A stretch of 64,000 nucleotides of DNA from NCBI GenBank assembly GCA_944324435.1, contig CALUWH010000001.1, positions 118,577 to 182,576 on the forward strand, read 5' to 3'. The stretch comes from Candidatus Gastranaerophilales bacterium (lineage in GTDB: Bacteria > Cyanobacteriota > Vampirovibrionia > Gastranaerophilales > Gastranaerophilaceae). Each line of letters begins with the position of its first letter. Position 1 is the stretch's first letter. A program made the position numbers and the translations under genes. A model generated the notes under the pieces. It saw nothing but the letters and a program-made list of their open reading frames with translations, was not told where the DNA came from and did no database searches. Shown here in pieces: positions 16,845-24,581 of this stretch.

Positions 16845-16969
16845 TGCACCTGGAGGGAGTGTCTTGCTCGTTCGCGTGTAACGGCAATTCCGCATTTTGC
16901 TGCGATGTTTGCAACATCTTACAAAATGCTCCAGCCTCAGCTCACTCGCGCCGAACCCACTGACAAAGC
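16845..16969 (-). repeat. tRNA-Arg 3' pseudogene interrupted in the T-loop
   Basis: On the minus strand GTCAGTGGGTTCG (ending at 16952) matches the tRNA-Arg T-stem up to the T-loop. After a 91-base insert the sequence resumes with ACTCCCTCCAGGTGCA (16860-16845), matching the rest of the tRNA 3' end. The insert has its own hairpins (GCATTTTG/CAAAATGC and GATGTTTGCAACATC). It lies about 75 bases beyond the intact tRNA-Arg at 17045-17123 and looks like an integration or recombination scar. Confidence 0.6.
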
Positions 16970-17011
16970 TTCGCTTTGTGTGTGTTCTCCAATCGCCTTG
17001 CAAGGTCTACC

Positions 17012-17040
17012 AAAAAAAGAACCATTTATAAATGGCTCTT
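17012..17040 (-). terminator. Terminator of tRNA-Arg(CCU)
   Basis: Directly after the encoded CCA on the minus strand, AGAGCCATTT/AAATGGTTCT forms a hairpin with one mismatch, followed by seven T. This matches the terminator style after the other tRNAs here. Confidence 0.8.
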
Positions 17041-17044
17041 TTTT

Positions 17045-17123
17045 TGGTGCGCCTGGAGGGAGTCGAACCCACGGCAGACAAGGTTTAGGAAACCTCCGCT
17101 CTATCCTACTGAGCTACAAGCGC
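17045..17123 (-). tRNA. tRNA-Arg (anticodon CCU)
   Basis: The minus strand gives acceptor GCGCTTG/CAGGCGC, a canonical D arm, anticodon loop TTCCTAA (anticodon CCT, reading AGG), T arm with GGGTTCGACTCCC, discriminator A and an encoded CCA. The presence of encoded CCA differs from the Gln, Ser and Arg(ACG) tRNAs in the window. Confidence 0.93.
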
Positions 17124-17260
17124 ATAAAAGTTTTTTCTTATAGCAATTCTAGCACATCCTATTTTCTAAGTCCAGTTTACTATACTTCTTTTAAAATAAT
17201 AAAAACTCTTATCAAAAACGATAAGAGTCAGAACGTAGTTAGTTTTGAGAAAGAAATTTT

Positions 17261-17545
17261 TTAGAATTGAACGGGGATATTTATATACACTCCACTGCCG
17301 TAATACGGCCGGTAATAAAAATCATTACATACCCTCATTCTGTAATCACACCAGTGAGGTCTGTAAACAAATCCGCCATGAAATCTCACGGGTGGAGCAT
17401 AATGCCTTCTGGGGGGAGGTATTCGGCGCATACCGGCACCGGCTCTAAGCGAATGTCCGCCGGGAGGAGGCGGAGCTGCTTCTGATGGCAGCGCGAAAAA
17501 CGTCGGAATTGAGAATAAGCAAAGAAGAAATAAAATCCTTTTCAT
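17261..17545 (-). CDS. Small secreted Pro/Arg/Tyr-rich protein
   Basis: The 94-residue protein starts with a clear Sec signal peptide (MKRILFLLCLFSIPTFFALP, likely cleavage after SEA near residue 23). The mature part is rich in Pro, Gly, Arg and Tyr (PPPPGGHSL, IPPPRRHYAPP, then FYYRPYYGSG) and has two cysteines, suggesting an exported, extended or metal/nucleic-acid-binding peptide. It resembles small periplasmic Gly/Tyr/His-rich proteins in composition only. No family was recognised. It lies alone between tRNA-Arg and a candidate small RNA. Confidence 0.7.
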   Translation of the reverse strand: MKRILFLLCLFSIPTFFALPSEAAPPPPGGHSLRAGAGMRRIPPPRRHYAPPVRFHGGFVYRPHWCDYRMRVCNDFYYRPYYGSGVYINIPVQF

Positions 17546-17602
17546 ACTTTTAACCCCTTTTCATATTTATATAACGATTTAAAAATAAAATTGTTCAAAA
17601 TA

Positions 17603-17631
17603 TTGACTTAAAAGTTGTTTTAAGTTAATAT
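17603..17631 (+). promoter_or_regulatory. Sigma-70 promoter of a candidate small RNA
   Basis: TTGACT (17603-17608) and TAATAT (17626-17631) are spaced by exactly 17 bases, the best-looking -35/-10 pair I saw in the window. Transcription to the right would start near 17638 and reach a terminator after about 90 bases without passing a gene. Confidence 0.65.
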
Positions 17632-17637
17632 AACTTT

Positions 17638-17730
17638 ACCACGAAACATTAAGCAAATTCTTTGCTTTTTAGTTTGTGTTCGACAATTATTAATATACCA
17701 ATATTATTTGATAATATTGGTATTTTTTTT
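17638..17730 (+). ncRNA. Candidate small RNA (~93 nt)
   Basis: The segment runs from the predicted start of a strong promoter to a perfect rho-independent terminator: ATACCAATATTAT pairs with ATAATATTGGTAT (17695-17723) and is followed by a T run to 17730. Inside is a second hairpin AAGCAAA/TTTGCTT. There is no ORF with a ribosome site. The RNA would run divergently from the secreted-protein gene and convergently toward pepA. Class and targets are unknown. Confidence 0.55.
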
Positions 17731-17749
17731 GTTTAATCCTGAATACACA

Positions 17750-17781
17750 GGCGGCGGAATTTTTTTCAAAATTCCGCCGCC
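17750..17781. terminator. Hairpin at the pepA 3' end
   Basis: GGCGGCGGAATTTT pairs perfectly with AAAATTCCGCCGCC around a four-base loop, six bases after the pepA stop. The minus-strand tail is not T-rich, so it may act as an mRNA-stabilising or weak terminator structure. Confidence 0.65.
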
Positions 17782-17787
17782 ACTTTA

Positions 17788-19188
17788 TTATTGTTCTAAA
17801 ATATAATTCAATAGAGTTCTGACGCCTGCGCCGGTTGCGCCTTTAATAAATTCTTTTTGAGGTTTTTCAAAAAACGCAGTTCCTGCAATATCTATATGTG
17901 CCCATTTTACATCTTTAACAAACTTTTGTAAAAACACTCCGGCAGTAGAAGCTCCGCCCCAGCGAGAACCGGTATTTTTCATATCCGCAATATCGCTTTT
18001 CAGGCTGTCAAAGTATTCTTCCCACAGAGGGAGTTCCCAGAAACGCTCACCGCTTCTTTTTGCAGTATCAATCAGGTTCTTAACCAAGGTTTCATCATTA
18101 CCCATAATACCGGATGCCTGCGTTCCCAAAGCTACCATACAAGCACCTGTCAGTGTTGCAAGGTCGATTACCTCATCAACACCGAGTTCGCAAGCGTAGC
18201 AAAGGGCGTCTGCAAGGGTTAGGCGGCCTTCTGCATCCGTATTGTCAATCTCAATAGTTTTGCCGTTTTTAGCCGTTAGAATATCACCCGGTTTATATGC
18301 ACTGCATCCGGGCATATTTTCGCAAGCCGCAACTATTCCGTGAACTTCTACCTGAGGATGAAATTCTCTTATAATACTCATAACACCAAGTACGCAGGCT
18401 GCCCCTGACATGTCGTCTTTCATCGTAAGCATTGATGACGGGGGCTTAATGTCCAATCCGCCGCTGTCAAAAGTTATACCCTTACCAATAATAGCAATTT
18501 TTTTCTTAGGGTTATCAACTTGATATTTTATATGAATAAATTTAGGTTCTTGAATACTGCCCTTTGCAACAGCGAGAAAAGCTCCCATGCCCATCTTTTC
18601 ACATTCATCTCTATTATATATTTTTGTTTCCAGGCCTAAATCACATGCAATAGCAGCAAGCTCAGATGGTGTTGCAAACTGGGCCGGCTCATTTGCAAGA
18701 TTACGGGCAAATGTCATTGCAGCAGAGATTTTTTCTGCTTTGTTTACAAGCTCTGCATTTGCTTGAACGTAAACTTCTTGGATTTTATTATCTTTCTTCT
18801 CGGATTTGTATTTGTCAAAAGCATAATCGGCAATATATGCACCTATTGTAAATTGTTCGGAATAATCGAAATCTATTCCATCAAGCGAAAATGCAACTGT
18901 TTTAGCTTCCATCTGCATAGATTTTTTAATGGCTTTTGAAACAGCTTCTCTCAACTTATCCGGATTGAACTCCTCTTTTTTGCCAAGTCCCAGAATAAGA
19001 ATTTTCTTAAACACTTCTCTTCCATAAGTAGGAAGCAGATATGTCTCTGCAAACTTCCCCTTAAAATTATCCTGCTCTACTGCATAAGTATTAGCAAGCT
19101 CAATAGAAGTTTTCTCTCCTTCAAACAAATTAACAATGAGGATATCGGACTCAATGGCTTTTGCGTTTTCAACAACTTTAATTTCCAT
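17788..19188 (-). CDS. pepA: Leucyl aminopeptidase (M17)
   Basis: M17 peptidases remove N-terminal residues from peptides with two metal ions. From the start chosen at MEIKVVENAKAI the protein has 466 residues; an AAGGAG ribosome site lies seven bases upstream, whereas the open frame runs 30 hydrophobic codons further without one. The catalytic domain contains KGITFDSGGLDIKP, MKDDMSGAA (metal and catalytic lysine regions) and the signature NTDAEGRL, with LATLTGAC after it. The N-terminal third is the usual variable domain. It is a stand-alone housekeeping gene. Confidence 0.95.
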   Translation of the reverse strand: MEIKVVENAKAIESDILIVNLFEGEKTSIELANTYAVEQDNFKGKFAETYLLPTYGREVFKKILILGLGKKEEFNPDKLREAVSKAIKKSMQMEAKTVAFSLDGIDFDYSEQFTIGAYIADYAFDKYKSEKKDNKIQEVYVQANAELVNKAEKISAAMTFARNLANEPAQFATPSELAAIACDLGLETKIYNRDECEKMGMGAFLAVAKGSIQEPKFIHIKYQVDNPKKKIAIIGKGITFDSGGLDIKPPSSMLTMKDDMSGAACVLGVMSIIREFHPQVEVHGIVAACENMPGCSAYKPGDILTAKNGKTIEIDNTDAEGRLTLADALCYACELGVDEVIDLATLTGACMVALGTQASGIMGNDETLVKNLIDTAKRSGERFWELPLWEEYFDSLKSDIADMKNTGSRWGGASTAGVFLQKFVKDVKWAHIDIAGTAFFEKPQKEFIKGATGAGVRTLLNYILEQ

Positions 19189-19320
19189 AAAAACTCCTTT
19201 CTTATTTTCTCTATATTTTATACAAAGCAGAAAATAAATTAAATACATTAAGCGGATTATAAACAAAGTATTTGACATAAGATTTTGTTTAGATTATTAT
19301 AATCCTTGTTGAAATATAAT

Positions 19321-19396
19321 GGGCGTTTAGCTCAGTTGGTAGAGCGTCTCCCTTACAAGGAGAGGGTCAGAAGTTCGAGTCTTCTAACGCCCACCA
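19321..19396 (+). tRNA. tRNA-Val (anticodon UAC)
   Basis: Acceptor GGGCGTT/AACGCCC, anticodon stem TCTCC/GGAGA around CTTACAA (anticodon TAC), T arm AGAAG-TTCGAGT-CTTCT, discriminator A and encoded CCA. Copies of its 3' end occur at about 22391-22425 and 22623-22641, suggesting it is an integration target. Confidence 0.95.
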
Positions 19397-19401
19397 TTTC
19401 T

Positions 19402-19427
19402 AAAAAGAGCCAAAAAGGCTCTTTTTT
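19402..19427 (+). terminator. Terminator of tRNA-Val
   Basis: AAAAAGAGCC and GGCTCTTTTTT flank a five-A loop directly after the encoded CCA; the descending arm supplies the T run. Confidence 0.85.
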
Positions 19428-19599
19428 AGTGGCTTTTCGCTCGTGGTCTGCGTTTGCAAATTTCGAACATTTTGAAAGAATTTTAAAAAGATCGCTAAAA
19501 CTCTTTTGTATTGTCAGTTTTAGAAGTTCGAATCTCTTTAGATATTTTTTCTTTGTGTGTTGTGTCAGGGAGTTTGAGATAAAGTATCCCAAGTTTGAC

Positions 19600-19986
19600 A
19601 TGTAACTTGGAAGGCAAGCAAAAGATTTTTTTCTTAAAGAAGAAAGTTATTCAAATATTCTTTTGCCAAAATATTTTTCATTTCAAAAATTATTAAATAA
19701 GTTAGATAAAAAGCTTCAAACAAAAGAATTAAAAACATTTTGTATAAACGCAGCGCAACAGCCTGCAAATTTCGATGATATAAATTATACAATCTATAAT
19801 AATAAAGATGGCTGTTATGCTTGGCGTCCCTTACAATTATTAAATCCAATTATATATGTTGCGCTAACTGATGATGAACAACAAAAGAAATCCTTAAAAC
19901 GAAAAATTAGAAAAGATTTTTATAAAGTAAAACAGGAAATGAGATTAGAAAATTACATTATTAATGACCTACGATTTTGTAAATAA
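19600..19986 (+). pseudogene. Reverse transcriptase N-terminal fragment, broken
   Basis: The frame reads from an ATG at 19600, hits TAA at codon 2, then continues openly as LGRQAKDFFLKEESYSNILL followed by PKYFSFQKLL, with NYTIYNNKDGCYAWRPLQLL further on. This order (AKDFFLKEESY, LPKYFSF, NKDGxYAWRPLQL, PxIYVAL) is what I know from the N-terminus of bacterial RNA-directed DNA polymerases of the defence/retron-like type. After IYVAL (near codon 80) the sequence no longer looks like a reverse transcriptase and stops, so the catalytic YxDD part is gone. The piece without the stop would start at a TTG at 19663. It lies between tRNA-Val and the AbiE genes. Confidence 0.6.
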
Positions 19987-20039
19987 GTATTAATAACTTT
20001 TATTTAGTTTAAAAATGTGCTAATATGTAAAATGTGATT

Positions 20040-20792
20040 ATGCAAAACGAAACAAATTTAAACCAAATATTACAAAAAATACCACATGGCACAGTAGTAA
20101 CTTCATCGTGGCTTGAAACGCAGGGCATTTCCAGAAGTTTACGCAACGCATACAAAAAAAATGGGTGGTTAAAATATATTGGCAATGGAGCCTATTCAAA
20201 ACTAAACGATAAAGTGGAAATGAATGGTGCTATTTATGCATTACAAGAACAATTAGGCTTAAGTTTTCATATTGGTGGTATTTCTGCTCTTTCATTACAA
20301 GGAATAAATCATAATATAGCTTTTAACCGAAAAATATTTATTTATGGTTATAGAGGTGAAAATATTCCATCTTGGTTTAACAATAATTATAAAAATAATA
20401 TTGAAATAGTTAAAACTGAATTTTTACCAAAAGATATTGGATTTTTAACATATAACGAAAAGGATTTTTCAATTAAAATATCCTCTATAGAACGTGCTTT
20501 ATTAGAAATGCTCTATTTAATACCGAAGAAAAATAGTTTAGATGAATTTATTGAGTTAATAGATACCATTTCGGTTTTAAATCCAAAACTTATGCAGGAA
20601 TTGTTAGAGAAATGTACAAATATAAAAGTTAAAAGAATTTTTTTATACATCGCAGAAAAAGCTAATTTCCCTTGGATTAGAAAAATTGATACATCATGTA
20701 TTGATTTAGGAACTGGAAAACGGGTTATTGAACAGGGTGGACAATTAGACAAAAAATATAATATTGTAGTAAAGAAGATAAATATAATATGA
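20040..20792 (+). CDS. abiEi: AbiEi-type antitoxin of a type IV toxin-antitoxin pair
   Basis: AbiEi is the transcription-repressing antitoxin paired with the nucleotidyltransferase toxin AbiEii in abortive-infection systems. The 250-residue protein has an N-terminal winged-helix region (GTVVTSSWLETQGISRSLRN, about 17-36), followed by the family middle part (GNGAYSKLND, FHIGGISALSLQG) and a C-terminal helical domain beginning at ISSIERALLEMLYLI. An in-frame GTG six bases earlier is an alternative start. TGCTAATAT just upstream is an extended -10, leaving a leader of only a few bases. Its stop overlaps the next start as ATGA. Confidence 0.9.
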   Translation: MQNETNLNQILQKIPHGTVVTSSWLETQGISRSLRNAYKKNGWLKYIGNGAYSKLNDKVEMNGAIYALQEQLGLSFHIGGISALSLQGINHNIAFNRKIFIYGYRGENIPSWFNNNYKNNIEIVKTEFLPKDIGFLTYNEKDFSIKISSIERALLEMLYLIPKKNSLDEFIELIDTISVLNPKLMQELLEKCTNIKVKRIFLYIAEKANFPWIRKIDTSCIDLGTGKRVIEQGGQLDKKYNIVVKKINII

Positions 20793-21694
20793 TAAATCAA
20801 CAATATTTTGATCAAGTTAAGTTATTAGTAAAAATTTTACCATATATTGCAAAAGAGAATTGTTTTGCATTAAAGGGTGGGACAGCAATCAATCTTTTTT
20901 ATTCTGATTTACCAAGACTATCTGTAGATATTGATTTAACGTATATCAATTTTGATATTCGCGATATTGCCTATTCTAAAATTAATGAGGCATTGGAAAG
21001 AATTAATAGTAATTTACAAGAACTTGGTTACAAATCTTTTATCCGTGGAGATAAAGAGAAGAAAATTATATGCCAAGATAAGGATTTTGCTACTGTAAAA
21101 ATTGAACCTAATTATACCTTAAGGGGTTGTATTAAAGAACCTAAAATTATTTCAATTTGTGAAAGTGCAGAAGAAATATTTGGTTATATTGATTTTCCTG
21201 TATTATCAAAATCAGAAGTTTATGGTGGAAAAATATGTGCAGCATTGGATCGGCAACATCCACGAGATTTATTTGACATTTATCAATTAATTCAAAATGG
21301 TGGAATTTCTGATGAAATTATAGAAGGTTTTGTTGTAATGTTATTATCCGCAAATAGACCGTTGTATGAAATTATTGTTCCAAATATTTTGGATAGGGAA
21401 TCTGTTTTTTATTCAGAATTTCAAGGTATGACGGATACCGATTTTACCTACGAACAACATATTGAAACCTTAAAATATTTAATTAGTTTTATTCAAGAAA
21501 ATTTAAAAAATAAATACAAAAATCAATTACTGAATTTTGTTTCTTTAAATTTTGATTTTAATAGTTTAAATATTCAAAATGTTGAAAATCTTCCTGCTAT
21601 AAAATGGAAGATACAAAATTTAAAAAATTTGGCTAATATAAATTCTGAAAAATTCAAAGATGAATATATGAAATTGCAACAAATACTTGACTGA
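20789..21694 (+). CDS. abiEii: AbiEii-type nucleotidyltransferase toxin
   Basis: AbiEii toxins are nucleotidyltransferases; characterised members modify tRNA acceptor ends or bind GTP and arrest growth during phage infection. In this 301-residue protein the Pol-beta-fold motif is clear: FALKGGTAINLF (about 26-37) and RLSVDIDLTYI (43-53), with DIDL as the metal-binding pair. Later conserved parts include SKSEVYGGKICAALDRQHPRDLFDIY. The ATG overlaps the antitoxin stop by four bases, so the two are translationally coupled. Base composition is even more AT-rich than the neighbours, in line with horizontal acquisition. Confidence 0.92.
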   Translation: MINQQYFDQVKLLVKILPYIAKENCFALKGGTAINLFYSDLPRLSVDIDLTYINFDIRDIAYSKINEALERINSNLQELGYKSFIRGDKEKKIICQDKDFATVKIEPNYTLRGCIKEPKIISICESAEEIFGYIDFPVLSKSEVYGGKICAALDRQHPRDLFDIYQLIQNGGISDEIIEGFVVMLLSANRPLYEIIVPNILDRESVFYSEFQGMTDTDFTYEQHIETLKYLISFIQENLKNKYKNQLLNFVSLNFDFNSLNIQNVENLPAIKWKIQNLKNLANINSEKFKDEYMKLQQILD

Positions 21695-22006
21695 AAGTTG
21701 TAAAATTTAGAATTAATTTTTGTGATTTTGTAATGTATTTCAAATGCAAATTTTACTGCTATTTAAAGACTGTGAATACTTCCGGCTAACTTCCGACTTG
21801 AAAAATAGCAATGTCAAATGGGACTTTTGTGTCCCATCTTTATCATAGCCAAAATATAGAGTATGTCTGAGTTTTGTGGATTTATTCAAATTTGGCTTTG
21901 ATTTTTGTGGGACAAAAAGAGTAATAAAAGACCCATTTGAGTAATTTCAGTCAATTCGTATCAAATCGCTAAGACCTAAACACCTTTGGCAATACAGGCT
22001 AATTCA

Positions 22007-22081
22007 TTACATTTCAAAACTCTTAAATAAACTCCAGTCGTCAAATGTGATTATCACGTTTACATCTTTTCTGATTTTCAT
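22007..22081 (-). CDS. Possible 24-residue peptide or gene remnant
   Basis: A 24-codon frame (MKIRKDVNVIITFDDWSLF then KSFEM) follows an AAAAGGAGG Shine-Dalgarno five bases before its ATG, stronger than the ribosome sites of most genes here. It lies in the repeat-rich tail of the defence island. It may be a real small peptide or the 5' end of a deleted gene; nothing similar was recognised. Confidence 0.35.
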   Translation of the reverse strand: MKIRKDVNVIITFDDWSLFKSFEM

Positions 22082-22129
22082 AATACCTCCTTTTATACTT
22101 GTTAGTTGACACTAAGCGTGCTGTCATCC

Positions 22130-22300
22130 CGAATTTTCTTCAATCATGCGGAGCAGTTAAGCGTAAAACCTACAAATTTTATTTACCCCTTTCGGGATCT
22201 TACCAGTTGGAAACAGAAACTTCAATTTGGTAAGACCCTGAAACAAGTTCAGGGTGACAACAAGTTATAATTTGCTTTGCAAAGTTCAGAATGACAGCTA
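22130..22300. repeat. Dispersed CTGAACTTGTTTCAGG repeat, copy 1
   Basis: The block contains CTGTCATCCCGAA, a CCCTTTCGGGATCTTACCA segment and GGTAAGACCCTGAAACAAGT followed by TCAGGGTGAC, that is, short inverted units related to CTGAACTTGTTTCAGG. Related pieces occur at 43018-43052 and 63840-63932. Confidence 0.65.
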
Positions 22301-22390
22301 ACTGATTGTTTAAATACTTGATAATATTCTAAAAGCAAGACTGTATCTGACTTTTTGAGTTCTTCAATCAGCTCTTTTATGTATCTCAAA

Positions 22391-22462
22391 AAGTTCGAAC
22401 TTCGCCGCTTTACCCCCACCATAAAAAGGACAATGACTTTTGTTATTGTCCTTTTTATTTTG
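22391..22462 (+). repeat. tRNA 3'-end remnant with terminator
   Basis: AAGTTCGAACTTCGCC and TTTACCCCCACCA resemble a T-arm and acceptor 3' end with CCA, and are followed by a perfect hairpin AAAAAGGACAATGAC/GTTATTGTCCTTTTT with T tail (to 22462). No 5' tRNA half precedes it. It has the layout of the intact tRNA-Val end plus terminator at 19372-19427. Confidence 0.5.
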
Positions 22463-22478
22463 TACAAGTTTAAAGACG

Positions 22479-22641
22479 AGAACTTCTGACCCAGAAGTTC
22501 GGCGGATTTTCGGACGGACGACGCGAACGAAAGCGAGCTAGTCCGGGTAGCGAGAATATTGAGCAAAATTGAACCAAAGGTTCATTTGCGAAACTATTCG
22601 AGCGTGAAGAAAATCCAAGAGAAGTCTTCTAACCCCCACCA
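22479..22641 (+). repeat. tRNA-Val 3' pseudogene interrupted in the T-loop (possible att site)
   Basis: CAGAAGTTCG (22492-22501) equals the tRNA-Val T-stem and first T-loop bases; a 121-base insert follows; then AGTCTTCTAACCCCCACCA (22623-22641) equals the rest of the tRNA with one changed base. Just before it is an inverted copy, GAACTTCTGACC. The position at the far side of the AbiE genes makes it a candidate right attachment site of an island inserted at tRNA-Val. Confidence 0.6.
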
Positions 22642-22653
22642 TTTATAGATGAT

Positions 22654-22690
22654 GATAAAACGGATACATACAATATGTGTCCGTTTTATC
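22654..22690. terminator. Hairpin between island and glycosyltransferase genes
   Basis: GATAAAACGGATACATA pairs with TATGTGTCCGTTTTATC (17 pairs, one G-T) around a three-base loop. The descending arm ends in TTTTATC TTTT, so it can work as a terminator on the plus strand, and it also lies 23 bases after the converging glycosyltransferase gene. Confidence 0.7.
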
Positions 22691-22712
22691 TTTTGATTTA
22701 GTAGTATTATTG

Positions 22713-24542
22713 TTAAGCTTGGAAGCACTCATCCAAAATCTTATAGACAAGTTCAGATTTTCCTAATGAATCCTGCCATTCAGACCCATCTATTATATGA
22801 AGCCATCTCTTATTATCTATATACTGAACTAAGTCTGTTTGGGCCAAAGCTCTGATATCTTCCCCTTTTACCGGCGAATTTTGCCTTATATTCCAATGTA
22901 AAGAATCGGCAAACTCCAAGTTTTGTACATTGTATTTTGAATACAATACCGGCCAATTAGCGCTTCCGGTATCAGCACCAACAACTTTAACTTTCAAAAA
23001 ACCAAACCTGCGCCATTTGCCGAAATTTGCTTTTTTGTTCTTTACGGCACTATATCTAAAAAACGAAAAACCCGGCCAAAGGTACCACATCCCCTTATTA
23101 AGTATATAATATTTATGAGGACATCCTTGCGCTCCGTAAAAATCTTGTCCATGCAGATATTCTTCAATATTTACAGGAGCAACAGGCATAATGTCGTGGT
23201 CCAGAAAGGCAAAATCATTCTGTCTTGCCTTTACAATATTTTGGTAAACCCAGTTTAGCGCAATACCGTGAGAGTCGCTGTAACCGTTAGGGTTTTGTTT
23301 TGCGTTTATTCTAATAAATGTCACGCCTAATTTTTCACAAACATTACGTATTGCTTCTGATTTTTCTTTTACATTTGAATTATCGCAAATAATCTGGATA
23401 TAGTTTCCGTTTAGAAATTTTCGGATTAATTTTATTTGATATTCTACAACCTTAGGATTGTTAAAAGATATTGTTATCAAATCAATATTAGTATTTTTGT
23501 TGTAATCGTCAGCATAAAATGGGGGAATATCAAATTTGATTTTAGATAACTTTCGATGTTCCTTTTTTCTGTATTTACGGTCAATATCCTCCGGCGTAAG
23601 CGGTTTGCCGAGTTTTATTTTTACTCCCAGAAGTCTCAAAACTTTTGTCTTTGTACGTCCTGCGTACTCATTTTTGATAGAGAATAACTTTTCACCTAAT
23701 TTTGGCCCCAAATTCGGTTCTTTAGAATTTTCATAATCCTTTTGGAGTTCATCATAAATTGGGGTTAATTTTGCATACTCCCACCAGATATCTTTATAAA
23801 CATTTCCGCACCCCTTAAAAGCCGGCTTTGGTCCTGTGCAATGTGCTATTACGGCATTCTTAAAGGCATCAAGGTATTCTTTTTCATATTCTCCCGAATA
23901 CTCATAATACCCATTTCTCCACCAAGTATCCATAAAGTTATATTTAGGCGATAAAACAACTTTTTTCTCGTCCACAACTTTGTTTATGGAATCCTGATCG
24001 CAGAATTCTATAATTTTTTCGTTATTTTTTGCAAAATCTACTATTTTTTCAAAGAACTTTTCGCGGCGGCAGTAATCGCAATTGAACAAAAGCATACCGG
24101 AATTCAAATAAATTAGGCTTTGCATCCCAAGACGCTCCACATACCTGTTTACTCCCCAAATATCTTTTACGCCTGCGAGGAATTTCCCCTCAAGATTTGT
24201 ATTGAATAACTCTCCCAAATCTCCAAGTACAAGAGTGTCACAGTCCAGATAAAGTATTTTATCCAAATCCTCGCACATATCAGGAAGCTTTATTCTAAAC
24301 CATGCCTGAACAGTTACCCAGTGAGATAGAGGAAGCGAAGAAAACATACTTTCATCCATTTTAAGAAATCTGACATTTGCTCCAATATCATTCAGCTTTT
24401 TTACACTTTCATCAGTTAAAGAAGAGTACATTATAATGAACTCAATTTCGTGAGACTTGTTATTTTGTAGAGCACTAACCATTGAAACTATTGTTTGGTT
24501 TACGTATTTATCGTCAGGTGCGTACGCTATATTTATTTTCAT
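22713..24542 (-). CDS. Two-domain glycosyltransferase: GT8 plus second transferase-like domain
   Basis: The N-terminal ~270 residues are a GT8 retaining glycosyltransferase: IAYAPDDKYVNQTIVSM at the start, the metal-binding LYLDCDTLVLGDL (D100, D102), YLNSGMLLFN and HCTGPKPAF. After a basic linker (about 290-345) comes a second, GT-A-like domain (IDLITISFNNPKVVEYQIKL, FAFLDHDIMPV, ending with a substrate-pocket region). The fusion probably adds two sugars to a surface glycan. It is the last gene of a minus-strand set of three transferases, 39 bases after the next. Confidence 0.88.
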   Translation of the reverse strand: MKINIAYAPDDKYVNQTIVSMVSALQNNKSHEIEFIIMYSSLTDESVKKLNDIGANVRFLKMDESMFSSLPLSHWVTVQAWFRIKLPDMCEDLDKILYLDCDTLVLGDLGELFNTNLEGKFLAGVKDIWGVNRYVERLGMQSLIYLNSGMLLFNCDYCRREKFFEKIVDFAKNNEKIIEFCDQDSINKVVDEKKVVLSPKYNFMDTWWRNGYYEYSGEYEKEYLDAFKNAVIAHCTGPKPAFKGCGNVYKDIWWEYAKLTPIYDELQKDYENSKEPNLGPKLGEKLFSIKNEYAGRTKTKVLRLLGVKIKLGKPLTPEDIDRKYRKKEHRKLSKIKFDIPPFYADDYNKNTNIDLITISFNNPKVVEYQIKLIRKFLNGNYIQIICDNSNVKEKSEAIRNVCEKLGVTFIRINAKQNPNGYSDSHGIALNWVYQNIVKARQNDFAFLDHDIMPVAPVNIEEYLHGQDFYGAQGCPHKYYILNKGMWYLWPGFSFFRYSAVKNKKANFGKWRRFGFLKVKVVGADTGSANWPVLYSKYNVQNLEFADSLHWNIRQNSPVKGEDIRALAQTDLVQYIDNKRWLHIIDGSEWQDSLGKSELVYKILDECFQA

Positions 24543-24581
24543 TATTGAAACTCCTCCAGAATTAACAGTATTCTGCTAATA

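Noticed and set aside
16905..17264. 119-aa plus-strand ORF across the tRNA-Arg region
   Set aside because: Contains the antisense tRNA translation (GAPGGSRTHGRQGLGNL) and the pseudogene insert; not a gene.
19353..19601. 82-aa minus-strand ORF ending VGVRRLELLTLSL
   Set aside because: It is the antisense translation of the tRNA-Val T-arm and terminator, a common spurious ORF next to tRNAs.
22249..22566. 105-aa minus-strand ORF in the island tail
   Set aside because: Runs through repeats and tRNA fragments, without a ribosome site or recognisable sequence.
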